Shown: one piece after another, positions 54,081 to 62,801 of the stretch | Layout: each line of letters opens with the position of its first letter | How positions within the stretch are numbered: the first letter of the stretch is position 1 | Origin: Cesiribacter sp. SM1 | Lineage (GTDB): Bacteria; Bacteroidota; Bacteroidia; Cytophagales; Cyclobacteriaceae | Direction of reading: 5' to 3' | Length of the DNA: 64,000 bases | Assembly (NCBI RefSeq): GCF_020178975.1 | Contig: NZ_JAHXBU010000041.1 | Coordinates: 1 to 64,000, forward strand | Program-made: the position numbers and the translations under genes | The notes under the pieces: generated by a model | Told to the model about the DNA's origin: nothing | Seen by the model: only the letters and a program-made list of their open reading frames with translations | Database searches by the model: none

Positions 54081-57000
54081 TTAGAAGCTAAAGTTTAAAC
54101 CTACCACTGCTCTTCTTGGAATAGGGTAGGTACCTCTGTCGATACCAATACTGTTACCTAGGTCACCGCCAATTTCAGGGTCCATGCCTGGATAGCTGGT
54201 AAAGGTAAAATAGTTATCCAGCGACACATACACACGTGCATTGGTGATGCCACCGCGTTGCAGCAGGTTTCTAGGCAGTGTATAGCCAAGTTGCAGCTGG
54301 CGAACACGGGCATAAGAGCCATCGAACACCATGAAATCACTTTCATAGGCCCTGCCACCAGTGGTAGCCCGGAACCAGTCGTTGGTAGTGCCTTCGCCGG
54401 TCCAGCGGTCCTCGAAGAAGAATTCAGGTTTGTTAGCTGTTGGACGGTCGGTACGCAGGAAGCCCATCATAACTTCATTACCCTGTGAACCTTGCAGGAA
54501 GGCCAGGAAGTCGAATCCTTTGTAAGACAGGTTTACACGTGCACCATATAGTAAGTCCGGATGCGGATCGCCTACATAGGTCATATCGGAGTTAGTGATT
54601 ACACCATCACCGGTAACATCCACAAGCCTTGGATCGCCAGGTTGTGGGGAATAGCCACCCTGAGGAATGGTTTCCAGGTATTGGTTTACCTCATCCTGGT
54701 TTTGCAGAATACCATCGGTCTCAAAAGCCCTGAAGTACCAGATTGGCAGGCCTTCTTCAAAGCGGGTACCACTCTGACCAGAACCTACAGTAGCTCCCGG
54801 AAGGAAGGTGAAGGTGGGATCCAGGTAAGTAACCTCGTTGTTAAGGGTAGTAAGGTTTGCAGAAATCTCCCACTGGAATTCTTGGGTAGCATTTGCACGG
54901 TAGGCTAACTCAAACTCCCAGCCCCTGTTCTCTACAGTACCGGCATTCAGCCTTGCAATGTTATTTCCCACAAAACCTGGTGCTCTACCTTCTGTCAGCA
55001 GGTCAATGGTCTTTTTATTATACCAGTCTACCACAAAGGTTACACGGTTGTTGAGGAAACTCATATCAGCGCCAATATCAATCTGCTCGCTGGTTTCCCA
55101 TCTTAAGTCGTAGTTTGGTACGCTGGTAGGCGCAACACCTACCCAATAGGTTGCACCGGGAGCATCAATGCCCGGGTAACGGATACCTGCAGATGAAACT
55201 GCAGCCTGGTAATCACCAATTCTTACAGATCTTTCGTTACCGTTCTGGCCCCAGCTGGCACGCAGCTTAACGGTGCTCAGTACATTGGCAATATTATCTG
55301 AGTAAAAATCTTCATTAGAAAGTACCCAGCCTACAGAAACAGAGGGGAAAGTTTGCCATCTGTTACCTGCAGGTAGTTTCGAAGAGCCATCGCGCCTTAC
55401 TGTAGCAGTTAAAAGGTACTTATCTTTGTAGTCGTAAGTTACCCGGCCAAAGTAAGAGGCTATTTTTTCAGTCATTGGTCCATAGCCGCTGTTATCATCT
55501 CCGTTTACCACAATCACGTCGTTATCACGACCTGTAGAGCCGGGATAAGAGAAGCGGTCTTCTTCCCTGAACAGGTTGCTGTAGTTAGCGCCAAATAGCT
55601 CTGTTCTTGTCTGGATGGCAGAAATACCAGCCAGTACATTAAAGTTGTGGTCGCCAATCAGCTTCTGATAGCTGGCAAAGTTTTCCCACTGCCAGTTAAA
55701 GCGCTCAAACCTGTTATCGTTTGCAGTTGAGCTGCTGGCGGTAGCCTCAGAGGTAAAATAGTACCTTGGCGTCCAGGTATGGGTTCTTTCAAAAGATGCA
55801 TCCACACCATAGCGGGTGGTAAACTTAAGACCTTCAAGAGGCTCAATATCTGCAAAAACGGTACCTATAATGGCATTGCGGGTGGTACCGCCATTAAAGA
55901 TATCCAGATAAGCTATTGGGTTTGCATACTCACCGGTAAGGTACTGAGATACACCAAAGAGGTTGCCATTTGCATCACGGCGAAGCGGTAAACCCTGGTC
56001 TAAAAGTGACTGTACATGCGGCGGAATACTGCCAGTGTAGGTTACCGGGGTGAAGGGGTCATAGGCTATGGCACTGCTTAGCGGAGAACGAAACTCTGAG
56101 TTCTCAGCAATAGATGACTGGTCGGAGTTGATGTAGGAGAAGTTTTCCCCCAGTCTCAGCCATGGTTTTACTTCGTGCGTAGAGTTTAACCTGGCAGTAA
56201 AACGCCTGAAGCTGGCCCTGTCACCGCCAATCACACCTTGCTGATCGAAATAGTTACCACTGATGAGGTAGGTAGATTTTTCGCCACCACCACTAAAGGT
56301 GAGTGAATGCTGCTGCTGTGGTGCGTTTTCAAACACCTCATCAAACCAGTCTGTGCCAGGGGCATTGGCCACATCGCCCGGGGCAGGCCTGGCAACACCT
56401 TCTTCAAGATTCGGATTTGATTCTTCCAGCCACTGCTGGTATTGTGCGGCATTCATTCTTGGCATGAGGTCAGGCCTTACAGACTGCACACCATACTGCC
56501 CGTTGTAGGTGATCTCGGAAGAGTTTTTGCGGCCTGATTTAGTAGTGATAATTACTACACCGTTTGCGGCGGCAGAACCATAAATAGCCGTGGAGGCAGC
56601 ATCTTTGAGAATGTCCATAGAGGCAATCTCAGAAGGATCCAGGAAGTTGATGTTCGCCACGCGAATACCATCTACTACATAGAGCGGATCGTTGTTTGTG
56701 TTAGAACCAATACCACGGATACGGATAGATACCCCGCTGCCCGGAGCTCCGGAACCAGGTACTACGTTAACACCGGCAGTTCTACCCTGCAGGGCCTGCT
56801 CAATACGGCCGGTAGATACCGTTTTCAGTTCTTCTGCCTTTACAGAAGAGATGGCGCCGGTCACCAGCTTTTTCTGCTGTTCACCATAGCCTACCACTAC
56901 TACCTCAGATAAGGTTTCCACATCTTGCCCGAGTTTTACATCAATAGTGCTGCGATTATTTACAGGCACTTCTTCATCTAAGTATCCCACGAATGAGAAG

Positions 57001-57212
57001 GTTAACACATCTGTACCTGCTGCCTCAACGGAGTAAAGTCCATCGAGGTCGGTAACAGCACCCCGGGTAGTGCCTTGCACCCGTACGGCTACACCTGGCA
57101 GGGCTTCTCCCGACTGCATGTCGGTTACCCTGCCTGTTACGGTTTGCGCCTGTGCCTGCACGGCAAAAGCACAAAGCAACAAGAGAATGAACAAAGGTAA
57201 TCTTAGCTTCAT
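54081..57212 (-). CDS. susC: SusC-type TonB-dependent outer-membrane transporter (locus 2)
   Basis: 1043 residues: signal MKLRLPLFILLLLCAFAVQAQAQ, carboxypeptidase-D-like domain (GRVTDMQSGEALPGVAVRVQG), VVVVGYGEQ, plug (about 115-220), barrel ending VVGLNFSF. The first 110 residues closely resemble those of the locus-1 SusC, while the plug and barrel are much less alike. It is followed by susD and preceded by operator-like motifs at 57485 and 57659. Confidence 0.95.
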   Translation of the reverse strand: MKLRLPLFILLLLCAFAVQAQAQTVTGRVTDMQSGEALPGVAVRVQGTTRGAVTDLDGLYSVEAAGTDVLTFSFVGYLDEEVPVNNRSTIDVKLGQDVETLSEVVVVGYGEQQKKLVTGAISSVKAEELKTVSTGRIEQALQGRTAGVNVVPGSGAPGSGVSIRIRGIGSNTNNDPLYVVDGIRVANINFLDPSEIASMDILKDAASTAIYGSAAANGVVIITTKSGRKNSSEITYNGQYGVQSVRPDLMPRMNAAQYQQWLEESNPNLEEGVARPAPGDVANAPGTDWFDEVFENAPQQQHSLTFSGGGEKSTYLISGNYFDQQGVIGGDRASFRRFTARLNSTHEVKPWLRLGENFSYINSDQSSIAENSEFRSPLSSAIAYDPFTPVTYTGSIPPHVQSLLDQGLPLRRDANGNLFGVSQYLTGEYANPIAYLDIFNGGTTRNAIIGTVFADIEPLEGLKFTTRYGVDASFERTHTWTPRYYFTSEATASSSTANDNRFERFNWQWENFASYQKLIGDHNFNVLAGISAIQTRTELFGANYSNLFREEDRFSYPGSTGRDNDVIVVNGDDNSGYGPMTEKIASYFGRVTYDYKDKYLLTATVRRDGSSKLPAGNRWQTFPSVSVGWVLSNEDFYSDNIANVLSTVKLRASWGQNGNERSVRIGDYQAAVSSAGIRYPGIDAPGATYWVGVAPTSVPNYDLRWETSEQIDIGADMSFLNNRVTFVVDWYNKKTIDLLTEGRAPGFVGNNIARLNAGTVENRGWEFELAYRANATQEFQWEISANLTTLNNEVTYLDPTFTFLPGATVGSGQSGTRFEEGLPIWYFRAFETDGILQNQDEVNQYLETIPQGGYSPQPGDPRLVDVTGDGVITNSDMTYVGDPHPDLLYGARVNLSYKGFDFLAFLQGSQGNEVMMGFLRTDRPTANKPEFFFEDRWTGEGTTNDWFRATTGGRAYESDFMVFDGSYARVRQLQLGYTLPRNLLQRGGITNARVYVSLDNYFTFTSYPGMDPEIGGDLGNSIGIDRGTYPIPRRAVVGLNFSF

Positions 57213-57518
57213 AAGCTTTGAACTGGTTGGTTTATTTGAAAAAAAATTTGGTTGGTTTAATGGTTATTTGCCAATAAGCAAATTGAAAAAAATATTATAC
57301 TGATATTGGAGAAATAACCAAAGATCGCAATATAAAGAGTTAAGTACTGCCACACAAAAATTTTAATCTCATCAGCTTCAAAATCATACGTCAGAAAAAA
57401 GCCGCACTCAAAAAATAAGAAAGGCCAAAGGAACAGTCCACAAACGTTAAAGCCCTTTTTTGGGATTTCAGCAGGCTTTTCTTAGCAATCGTTACCGGAA
57501 AAAATAAATTTAACATTT
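57213..57518. promoter_or_regulatory. Control region of susC locus 2
   Basis: 306 AT-rich bases upstream of susC with no gene. It holds the operator-like motif at 57485-57496 and a partial one, CAAACGTT, at 57441-57448. Two GGTTGGTTTA repeats lie just before susC (57228 and 57252). Confidence 0.5.
57485..57496. promoter_or_regulatory. LacI-type operator candidate, locus 2
   Basis: GCAATCGTTACC matches GCAATCGTTTGC at ten of twelve positions. It lies 273 bp before susC and 22 bp before a possible 38-codon gene on the opposite strand. Confidence 0.4.
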
Positions 57519-57635
57519 ATGGAAAAATCTCACAAGCCTATAGCTACAAACACAGGATTTGGGGCAATGGTTGGAACAGAACTGACGATTACTTTAATTT
57601 TTCTTATTTTTTTGAAAATAGTTATTGAAGAATAG
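57519..57635 (+). CDS. Possible 38-aa single-helix membrane protein
   Basis: ATG at 57519, TAG at 57633-57635. A polar start (MEKSHKPIATNTGFGAM) is followed by a continuous hydrophobic helix (LTITLIFLIFLKIVI) and EE. The layout is that of small membrane proteins, and an operator-like motif lies just upstream. There is no further support, so it may be chance. Confidence 0.35.
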   Translation: MEKSHKPIATNTGFGAMVGTELTITLIFLIFLKIVIEE

Positions 57636-57658
57636 CATACGGAAACGAAAGTATTTAC

Positions 57659-57672
57659 CGCAAACGTTTGCG
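57659..57672. promoter_or_regulatory. Perfect LacI-type operator palindrome
   Basis: CGCAAACGTTTGCG is a 14-bp perfect palindrome with a central CG, the form expected for LacI/GalR-family operators. It lies between the second susC gene and the dead SMP-30-like fragment. Confidence 0.65.
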
Positions 57673-57724
57673 CTACATGTTGTATAAATCTCATTTATTC
57701 CCGCTGGCAAGGCTGAGCCGTTTT

Positions 57725-57967
57725 TTACTGCACCGCAATCTGCAACTCTCTTTTTCCGGGCAATTCATGATAGCATAGATATCTTTTACAGCTTTCCTTT
57801 ATATTATTACTGACCAGCCTTCTGCCCCATAGCATAGGCATTGACTTGTGTCTGACCGGTTTGAAATTTCTTTTGGCTCCTGTAAAGGCAACTGGTGCAA
57901 TAAGCCAAAACAGAATACCCATACCTGTAACCACTAAGTAATCCACACAGTGTATAAAATTGCTCAA
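57725..57967 (-). other. Doubtful 80-codon frame in the gap
   Basis: The stretch 57636-57949 is otherwise without a gene. On the minus strand an 80-codon frame has one hydrophobic segment (VVTGMGILFWLIAPVAFTGA) and a basic continuation; it could be a fragment of a membrane protein. It overlaps the SMP-30-like fragment on the other strand. I cannot support it as a gene. Confidence 0.2.
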
Positions 57968-58096
57968 CTGTTCTTTTGGTTGGTGCTATGTGCACTTACG
58001 GCTTTTGCCCAAAAAGCCAGCACCCTGCAAAAGGCTTTTGAAGTACCGGAGAAGGACCTTATTCCCGAAGGCATTGCCTGTGATGAGATATCATAA
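57950..58096 (+). pseudogene. SMP-30/gluconolactonase-like protein, N-terminal fragment
   Basis: From a GTG at 57950 the frame encodes a signal peptide (MYKIAQLFFWLVLCALTAFA-Q), then FEVPEKDLIPEGIACDEIS and a stop. The EGIAYD-like motif opens the beta-propeller of SMP-30/gluconolactonase-type exported proteins. The rest is lost. It is a remnant next to the susCD locus 2 control region, where such sugar-lactone enzymes are common. Confidence 0.6.
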
Positions 58097-58299
58097 AAAT
58101 AAAGACCTGATTGTAATGTTTTGCAACGTTAAGGCTGCCATGTTTAAGCATGTACACAGCCCCTGCCAGCGCTGTTGGTACAGCACGCAGTAAAAACTGC
58201 CCTTCCTTCAGGTTGAAATCTGCCCGCAACACCCAAAGTTTAGGTGGAGCCTGTCCAGCATGCCGCGATTAGCAACTGCATTTTATTAGTAACACAAAA

Positions 58300-58324
58300 A
58301 AAGGAGACCACTAAGGCCTCCTTT
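58300..58324 (-). terminator. Terminator after the DUF4168 gene
   Basis: Stem AAAGGAG (58300-58306) / CTCCTTT (58318-58324); on the minus strand it is followed by a T run. It lies 23 bp after the stop. Confidence 0.7.
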
Positions 58325-58347
58325 ATCTGGTAAACAGGGTAAATGGT

Positions 58348-58860
58348 CTATTCTACCCTATTCTGGAGTAGTTCGTTCACTTTCTGCTGTACATCCGGGC
58401 TTTGCTGGTAAGCAACAATAATCTGCTGATAGGTATCAACACCTAAATCCTGCTCGATTACCTGCTTCATCTCAGTTTCAGTTTCCTGCTGAACCCCCAT
58501 TATTTTCTGGGCTGCATTGTTGAAAGAAGCCATTTCATCTGCGGTTGCATCTATTTCGCCAGCATCCTGTCTTTGTTGCTGCGCCTGCAGTATTTCGTTG
58601 AAACGATTAATATCCAGGTTTTCATCTTCAATTGCTTTGAGCATTTCTGCCTCACTCTGCTGCTGAATTTCTACCACCTGCACATACACATCTGCAAACT
58701 TTTCTAATTCAGCATCGCTAAAGTCTTCACGAACAGGCTGCTGCTGCTGTGGTTGTGTCTGCGGCACTTGTGCCAGGGCAGCACCGGCCATCAATAAGAG
58801 TAAGCATAAAACTGATATAAACTTCCTCCCTGCAAAACTTCCCATTACTTGATAATTCAT
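58348..58860 (-). CDS. DUF4168 exported protein
   Basis: About 170 residues: a signal peptide (GRKFISVLCLLLLMAGAALA-Q), a Gln/Pro linker (VPQTQPQQQQPV), then DUF4168 helices (FSDAELEKFADVYVQVVEIQ, INRFNEILQAQQQ, GVDTYQQIIVAYQQSPDVQQKVNELL). Function unknown; exported to the periplasm. Start at 58860 chosen; the frame extends to 58902. Confidence 0.85.
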   Translation of the reverse strand: MNYQVMGSFAGRKFISVLCLLLLMAGAALAQVPQTQPQQQQPVREDFSDAELEKFADVYVQVVEIQQQSEAEMLKAIEDENLDINRFNEILQAQQQRQDAGEIDATADEMASFNNAAQKIMGVQQETETEMKQVIEQDLGVDTYQQIIVAYQQSPDVQQKVNELLQNRVE

Positions 58861-59176
58861 AAAAAAAAAATTTGAATAAAAAATAGGCAATCCACCTAGC
58901 AAAAGGTGTTAGTTGCTTTTACTCAAGTATTTAAAAAAGGTTTGGTTATGGTAAAGCCGGCTTATGCCACATAAAGGAGCAGCAAAAGAAGAAGTTGTTC
59001 ACAGATATCTGTCTATACCAATGCCACTGGTGCATACTGCGGCTGTTCCTGATAGCGCTCAACCAGCCAGCTGGGGCCGCAAAATGTAAATGAACGGGGA
59101 TAATCTGCAACACTATTCAAGAGAAACGTATATATAATTATATTAAAGCAATATTGTTGAAAATAAAGGAACAACC

Positions 59177-59815
59177 ATGAAAACAACTAATAAAGCCACT
59201 TCACTTAAGCTGATAGGAAGTTTCCTGACAGCCTCTTTTATTATGTTTGGCGCAGCATCCTGTGGCTCAGATTCGGCACAGACAGAAGAAACAGCCCTTG
59301 AAGAGGATTATGCCGCTACAGAAACGGTAACTAATCGCGACACTGACTATTTTTCTGAATTTGACGGAGATGCAGATGACAGATGGGACAGAGATGAATT
59401 TAATAACAGCCTGGCAAATTCTGGTTACCATGAAGAATGGGATGCAGATGGCGACAGCTATTTTAACAGTAATGAGCTGAACACCGGATACTTCAATGAG
59501 TTTGATGAAGACCGCGATGGCTTTTTGAGTGAAGATGAATACAATGAGCTAAATGGTGACTGGGAAAGAGAGTATGGCAATAACTTTCAGGCCTGGGACA
59601 TGAACAAGGATAACGTACTGGACACCAATGAGTTCACCACAGGAACAGATCAGGAAGGCATTTTTAACAACTGGGATACCGATGGTGACGCCCGCTTTAG
59701 CAGAGACGAAGTAAACAATGGCATGTTTGATCGCTGGGATGCAGACAGCGATGGCTACCTAAGCAATAATGAGTACAATGCCATTGGCATGAACAGAGAG
59801 ACTGTTGACGAATAG
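59177..59815 (+). CDS. EF-hand repeat lipoprotein A
   Basis: 212 residues with a lipobox (FGAASC, about residue 29), then about six units of the pattern WDxDGDxxxxxxE(F/Y/L/V) (EEWDADGDSYFNSNEL, NEFDEDRDGFLSEDEY, NNWDTDGDARFSRDEV, DRWDADSDGYLSNNEY). These are EF-hand-like Ca2+ loops (D.D.DG......E). It is very acidic. It forms a tandem pair with the gene downstream. The role may be Ca2+ buffering or surface binding. Confidence 0.88.
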   Translation: MKTTNKATSLKLIGSFLTASFIMFGAASCGSDSAQTEETALEEDYAATETVTNRDTDYFSEFDGDADDRWDRDEFNNSLANSGYHEEWDADGDSYFNSNELNTGYFNEFDEDRDGFLSEDEYNELNGDWEREYGNNFQAWDMNKDNVLDTNEFTTGTDQEGIFNNWDTDGDARFSRDEVNNGMFDRWDADSDGYLSNNEYNAIGMNRETVDE

Positions 59816-59836
59816 AAAACTCGCCTTAAGAAGGAG

Positions 59837-59872
59837 AAAGCATTTTGAGCGAAAGCTTGGGATGCTTTTTTT
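59837..59872 (+). terminator. Terminator after EF-hand lipoprotein A
   Basis: Stem AAAGCAT (59837-59843) / ATGCTTT (59862-59868) with an inner AGC-GAAA-GCT hairpin, then a T run. Confidence 0.7.
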
Positions 59873-60040
59873 ATTTGTCCCTAAACTAAACTCCTTATAG
59901 AACTGCCCGGGGCATAGGCTCTGCAGCGGGAACTATTTAATTTCAGCATACCACTAAAAATATAACATAAAACTGTAACACATTCTGTTACAGCCGTATA
60001 CTTAGTGAAACATAAATGTTGAATAAAACATAACACAACT

Positions 60041-60931
60041 ATGAAATCGATAAATAATAATATAAAGAAGAACAACTTACAGACTCCTAAAAATTTATTA
60101 GGTAGCGTAATGGCTGCTTCTCTGCTGGTATTTGGCGCAGCATCCTGTGCAGAAAGACCTATGGCTGATACCTCAGGCACCACTCCTACTACAGGCACCA
60201 CTACTGGCACAGTTGGTACAACTGGTACTACAGGCACAGTTGGAACAACAGGTACTGTTGAAACTACGGGTACCACTGGAACTACAGGTACGACCGGAAC
60301 TACGGGTACCACTGGGACTACAGGTACGGCCGGAACCACCGGAACTACGGGTACAGTTGGCACAACCGGCACAGCCAATGATGGATACAATACTACCACC
60401 ACAGACCGCATATCTAATACAGATATGGGATACGAGAGCTGGGATGCCAACGCCGACAGCAGAATTGACCGTAATGAGTTTGATACCCGCATGAGGGATG
60501 ATGCAACCTACCAGAACTGGCAAAACAGCCAGGGACAGTTAACCCAAAACGAATTTAACCAGGGTATCTATGATCGCTGGGATACTGACCGTGATGGTTA
60601 TATAAGCAGCGATGAGTACAACACTGGCAATGCCTACTGGGAAACCCAGTACGGTAACAACTTTTCTACCTGGGATCAGAACCGCGACAACAGGTTAGAC
60701 ACAAACGAATTTAACAGCGGCATTAGCGAAACAGGTGTTTACAATGAATGGGACCGCGACAGGGATGGTACGATCAATGATACCGAATTCAATGAAGGTA
60801 CCTTTAATACCTGGGATACGAACCGCGATGGTTACCTCGATAACAACGAGTATGACAATGCCGGTTACGACAACTGGTCAGGTAACGGAATAAACAATAA
60901 CACCGGTACTGGAATAAATAATGAGTACTAG
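60041..60931 (+). CDS. EF-hand lipoprotein B with Gly-Thr-X collagen-like stalk
   Basis: 296 residues: lipobox (FGAASC), a Gly-Thr-X triplet region (about residues 60-116), and a C-terminal EF-hand repeat domain like that of its upstream neighbour ([49 protein letters not shown]). The stalk has 19 triplets in register, 18 beginning with Gly and almost all with Thr second (GTT, GTV, GTA; one ETT), so it may form a triple helix or an extended stalk. The gene is a paralogue of 59177-59815, in the same orientation. Confidence 0.88.
   Translation: MKSINNNIKKNNLQTPKNLLGSVMAASLLVFGAASCAERPMADTSGTTPTTGTTTGTVGTTGTTGTVGTTGTVETTGTTGTTGTTGTTGTTGTTGTAGTTGTTGTVGTTGTANDGYNTTTTDRISNTDMGYESWDANADSRIDRNEFDTRMRDDATYQNWQNSQGQLTQNEFNQGIYDRWDTDRDGYISSDEYNTGNAYWETQYGNNFSTWDQNRDNRLDTNEFNSGISETGVYNEWDRDRDGTINDTEFNEGTFNTWDTNRDGYLDNNEYDNAGYDNWSGNGINNNTGTGINNEY
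60199..60379 (+). repeat. Coding 9-bp/18-bp-periodic repeats (Gly-Thr-X stalk)
   Basis: Repeats of the type GGTACCACTGGAACTACAG; adjacent units differ by single bases (for example 60260-60335). The pattern is expected to change unit number by slippage or recombination. Confidence 0.75.
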
Positions 60932-60970
60932 AAAGTAATCTGATTATCATTGATACTCAGACAGGACAAT

Positions 60971-61010
60971 ACAGAGGCCCCGGCACTTTACGAGCCGGGG
61001 CCTCTGTTTT
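60971..61010 (+). terminator. Terminator after EF-hand lipoprotein B
   Basis: Perfect 14-bp stem ACAGAGGCCCCGGC (60971-60984) / GCCGGGGCCTCTGT (60994-61007), 9-nt loop, then TTT. Confidence 0.9.
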
Positions 61011-61053
61011 ATTTAAATGTAAATAATGGATACAGGCACTGTACGAAACCAGT

Positions 61054-62298
61054 CTACTTGGCTATGCTTTCCAGCACTCGTGCAACCAGGCCATCAAGTG
61101 CTTTATTTTCTATCCAGCGGGCTACAATGATCAGGTCATGCTCACTATCTACATACACCATGTTGGTACCCGCACCAAGATGGGCAAAGGCAGTTTCAGG
61201 AGCACTTGGAAAAAGCTTTTTATCTGTATTCAGAAAGTAATTCATAAAGCCATAGCCGGTGTTTGCAGCAGTAGGTGTAAGTGCCTGCCTGATCCAGTCT
61301 TCTGACAGGATCTGCTTATCCTTCCACCTACCGCTGCGCAGGGTAAGGTAGCCAAAACGTGCCTGATCCAACGCACTGATGAACATGCCACCGCCCCAGT
61401 GTGCTCCGCCACTTACCACCTGCACAGGCTGGCCATCCAGAATGATCCAGGAATTTTCATAGCCCAGCCAGCGCCAGCTGCGGGAGGCGCCAATAGGATC
61501 CATCACCTGCTCTTTTAACACCAGTGGCAGGGGCCTGCGCCAGAGATTGGTAGCAGCAAGCGCCAGCACATTTACCCGCACATCGTTGTACTTGTAAACA
61601 CTACCGGGCTCATGCCGCTCCCGGCTACGCCAGGTGCTGGCTTCACCTTCCGGCCGGTCGGCCCAGTCGGGCTTGCCCCAGAGGGTTCCTTCCCAGTCGC
61701 TCGTCTGGCGCAGCAGGTGATTCCAGCTAATTTTTCTGTTATGTGCTGTGGCAAAAAGCTCCAGCACCTCTGATTGCTCCAGCTGATCGGCTTTGTTACC
61801 GTTATAAACCGGAGTGTAGGGAATAATGGGTGCCATGTAGGGATGCACAGCATCATTAAGCTGCCGGATAAGCCCCTGGTCCCAGGCCAGCCCAACAACT
61901 GTAGACAAAAAGCTTTTACTCACACTGTAGGTCATGTTTACCTCTTCGGGATTACCCCACTGCGCTACAATGTACCCGCCTTTGATAACAAGCCCTGCCG
62001 GCTCTCCCCTTTCTTTAAATGGGCCAATGGCATCGCCAAAGGGCTCCTTACCAAAGCTCTGGTAATGCGCATCCTTGAGATTTCGGGGAGCCTTTGCTTC
62101 ATTTTCTTTGGCAAACTGTATAGCAGACTGCAGCCTGGCCTCATCCATACCCATGGCTGCGGGGGTTCTTACCTCCCAATTGCCCGGCTCGGGGTAGTAA
62201 ATCTTATCCCTCTTTCGCTGCGCGTAGCTCTCACTCTGAAAAAGCAGGCTAACAAGCAGGAACAGCCCTAGCAGGGTCTTGTATTCTCTTAAATCCAT
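61054..62298 (-). CDS. Exported serine hydrolase (class C beta-lactamase/DD-peptidase family)
   Basis: 414 residues with a signal peptide (LLGLFLLVSLLFQSESYA-Q). Active-site motifs: the nucleophile in YSVSKSFLS (S-x-x-K), YKYNDVRVN (Y-x-N), and HWGGGMF as the H/K-x-G-like third motif. The family covers esterases, amidases and beta-lactamases, and resistance cannot be inferred from sequence. It is convergent with the EF-hand pair. Confidence 0.9.
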   Translation of the reverse strand: MDLREYKTLLGLFLLVSLLFQSESYAQRKRDKIYYPEPGNWEVRTPAAMGMDEARLQSAIQFAKENEAKAPRNLKDAHYQSFGKEPFGDAIGPFKERGEPAGLVIKGGYIVAQWGNPEEVNMTYSVSKSFLSTVVGLAWDQGLIRQLNDAVHPYMAPIIPYTPVYNGNKADQLEQSEVLELFATAHNRKISWNHLLRQTSDWEGTLWGKPDWADRPEGEASTWRSRERHEPGSVYKYNDVRVNVLALAATNLWRRPLPLVLKEQVMDPIGASRSWRWLGYENSWIILDGQPVQVVSGGAHWGGGMFISALDQARFGYLTLRSGRWKDKQILSEDWIRQALTPTAANTGYGFMNYFLNTDKKLFPSAPETAFAHLGAGTNMVYVDSEHDLIIVARWIENKALDGLVARVLESIAK

Positions 62299-62801
62299 CC
62301 TTGGTACAATTAATCAGCCAACAAGATAAAAAGTTTAGACACGTATGTTTCATCACCTTGTTTACATTTACCAAGCTTAAGTATTATTAATTCTATAGTA
62401 TGGTAGTATGGCGGGTATCAAACTAACCCTTGCTGCATTTGTGCCTTCACTTTATTCAGGTTTGAAAAAACATAAATACTGCTTTTCAAGATGTTTGGTG
62501 AGAAGAATGAAGCTAAACTCATGCTTTAGAGTAAGCATTGTTGCATTGGCTTCTTAGTAAAAGAAACAAACTAAAACAGCGATCATCAAGAGGTAAGGTT
62601 TAAAATTAAAACTCATGCTTATTTTCTGTTTTAAGCTATTTAAGACGTCCAAGCTATGTAACATATAATTTTTTATTACTTTATTAACATGTAACAATTT
62701 GAGATTATTCCTCCTAAAAATTATAATTTTATTACTGTACTTTACATCTACGCTTCTCCCCATCCAGTTTAGGAGGGTTAGAACTCCGCAGCAGCCAATT
62801 T
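62299..62801. other. Intergenic stretch of about 500 bases
   Basis: AT-rich, with no coding frame I can support on either strand. Frames of 60-75 codons are present but have no protein-like features. It should hold the divergent promoters of the serine hydrolase and the next gene. Confidence 0.5.

Noticed and set aside
61054-62298. Serine hydrolase as an antibiotic-resistance beta-lactamase
   Set aside because: The S-x-x-K and Y-x-N motifs are common to esterases and peptidases of the family; no resistance-specific feature is visible.
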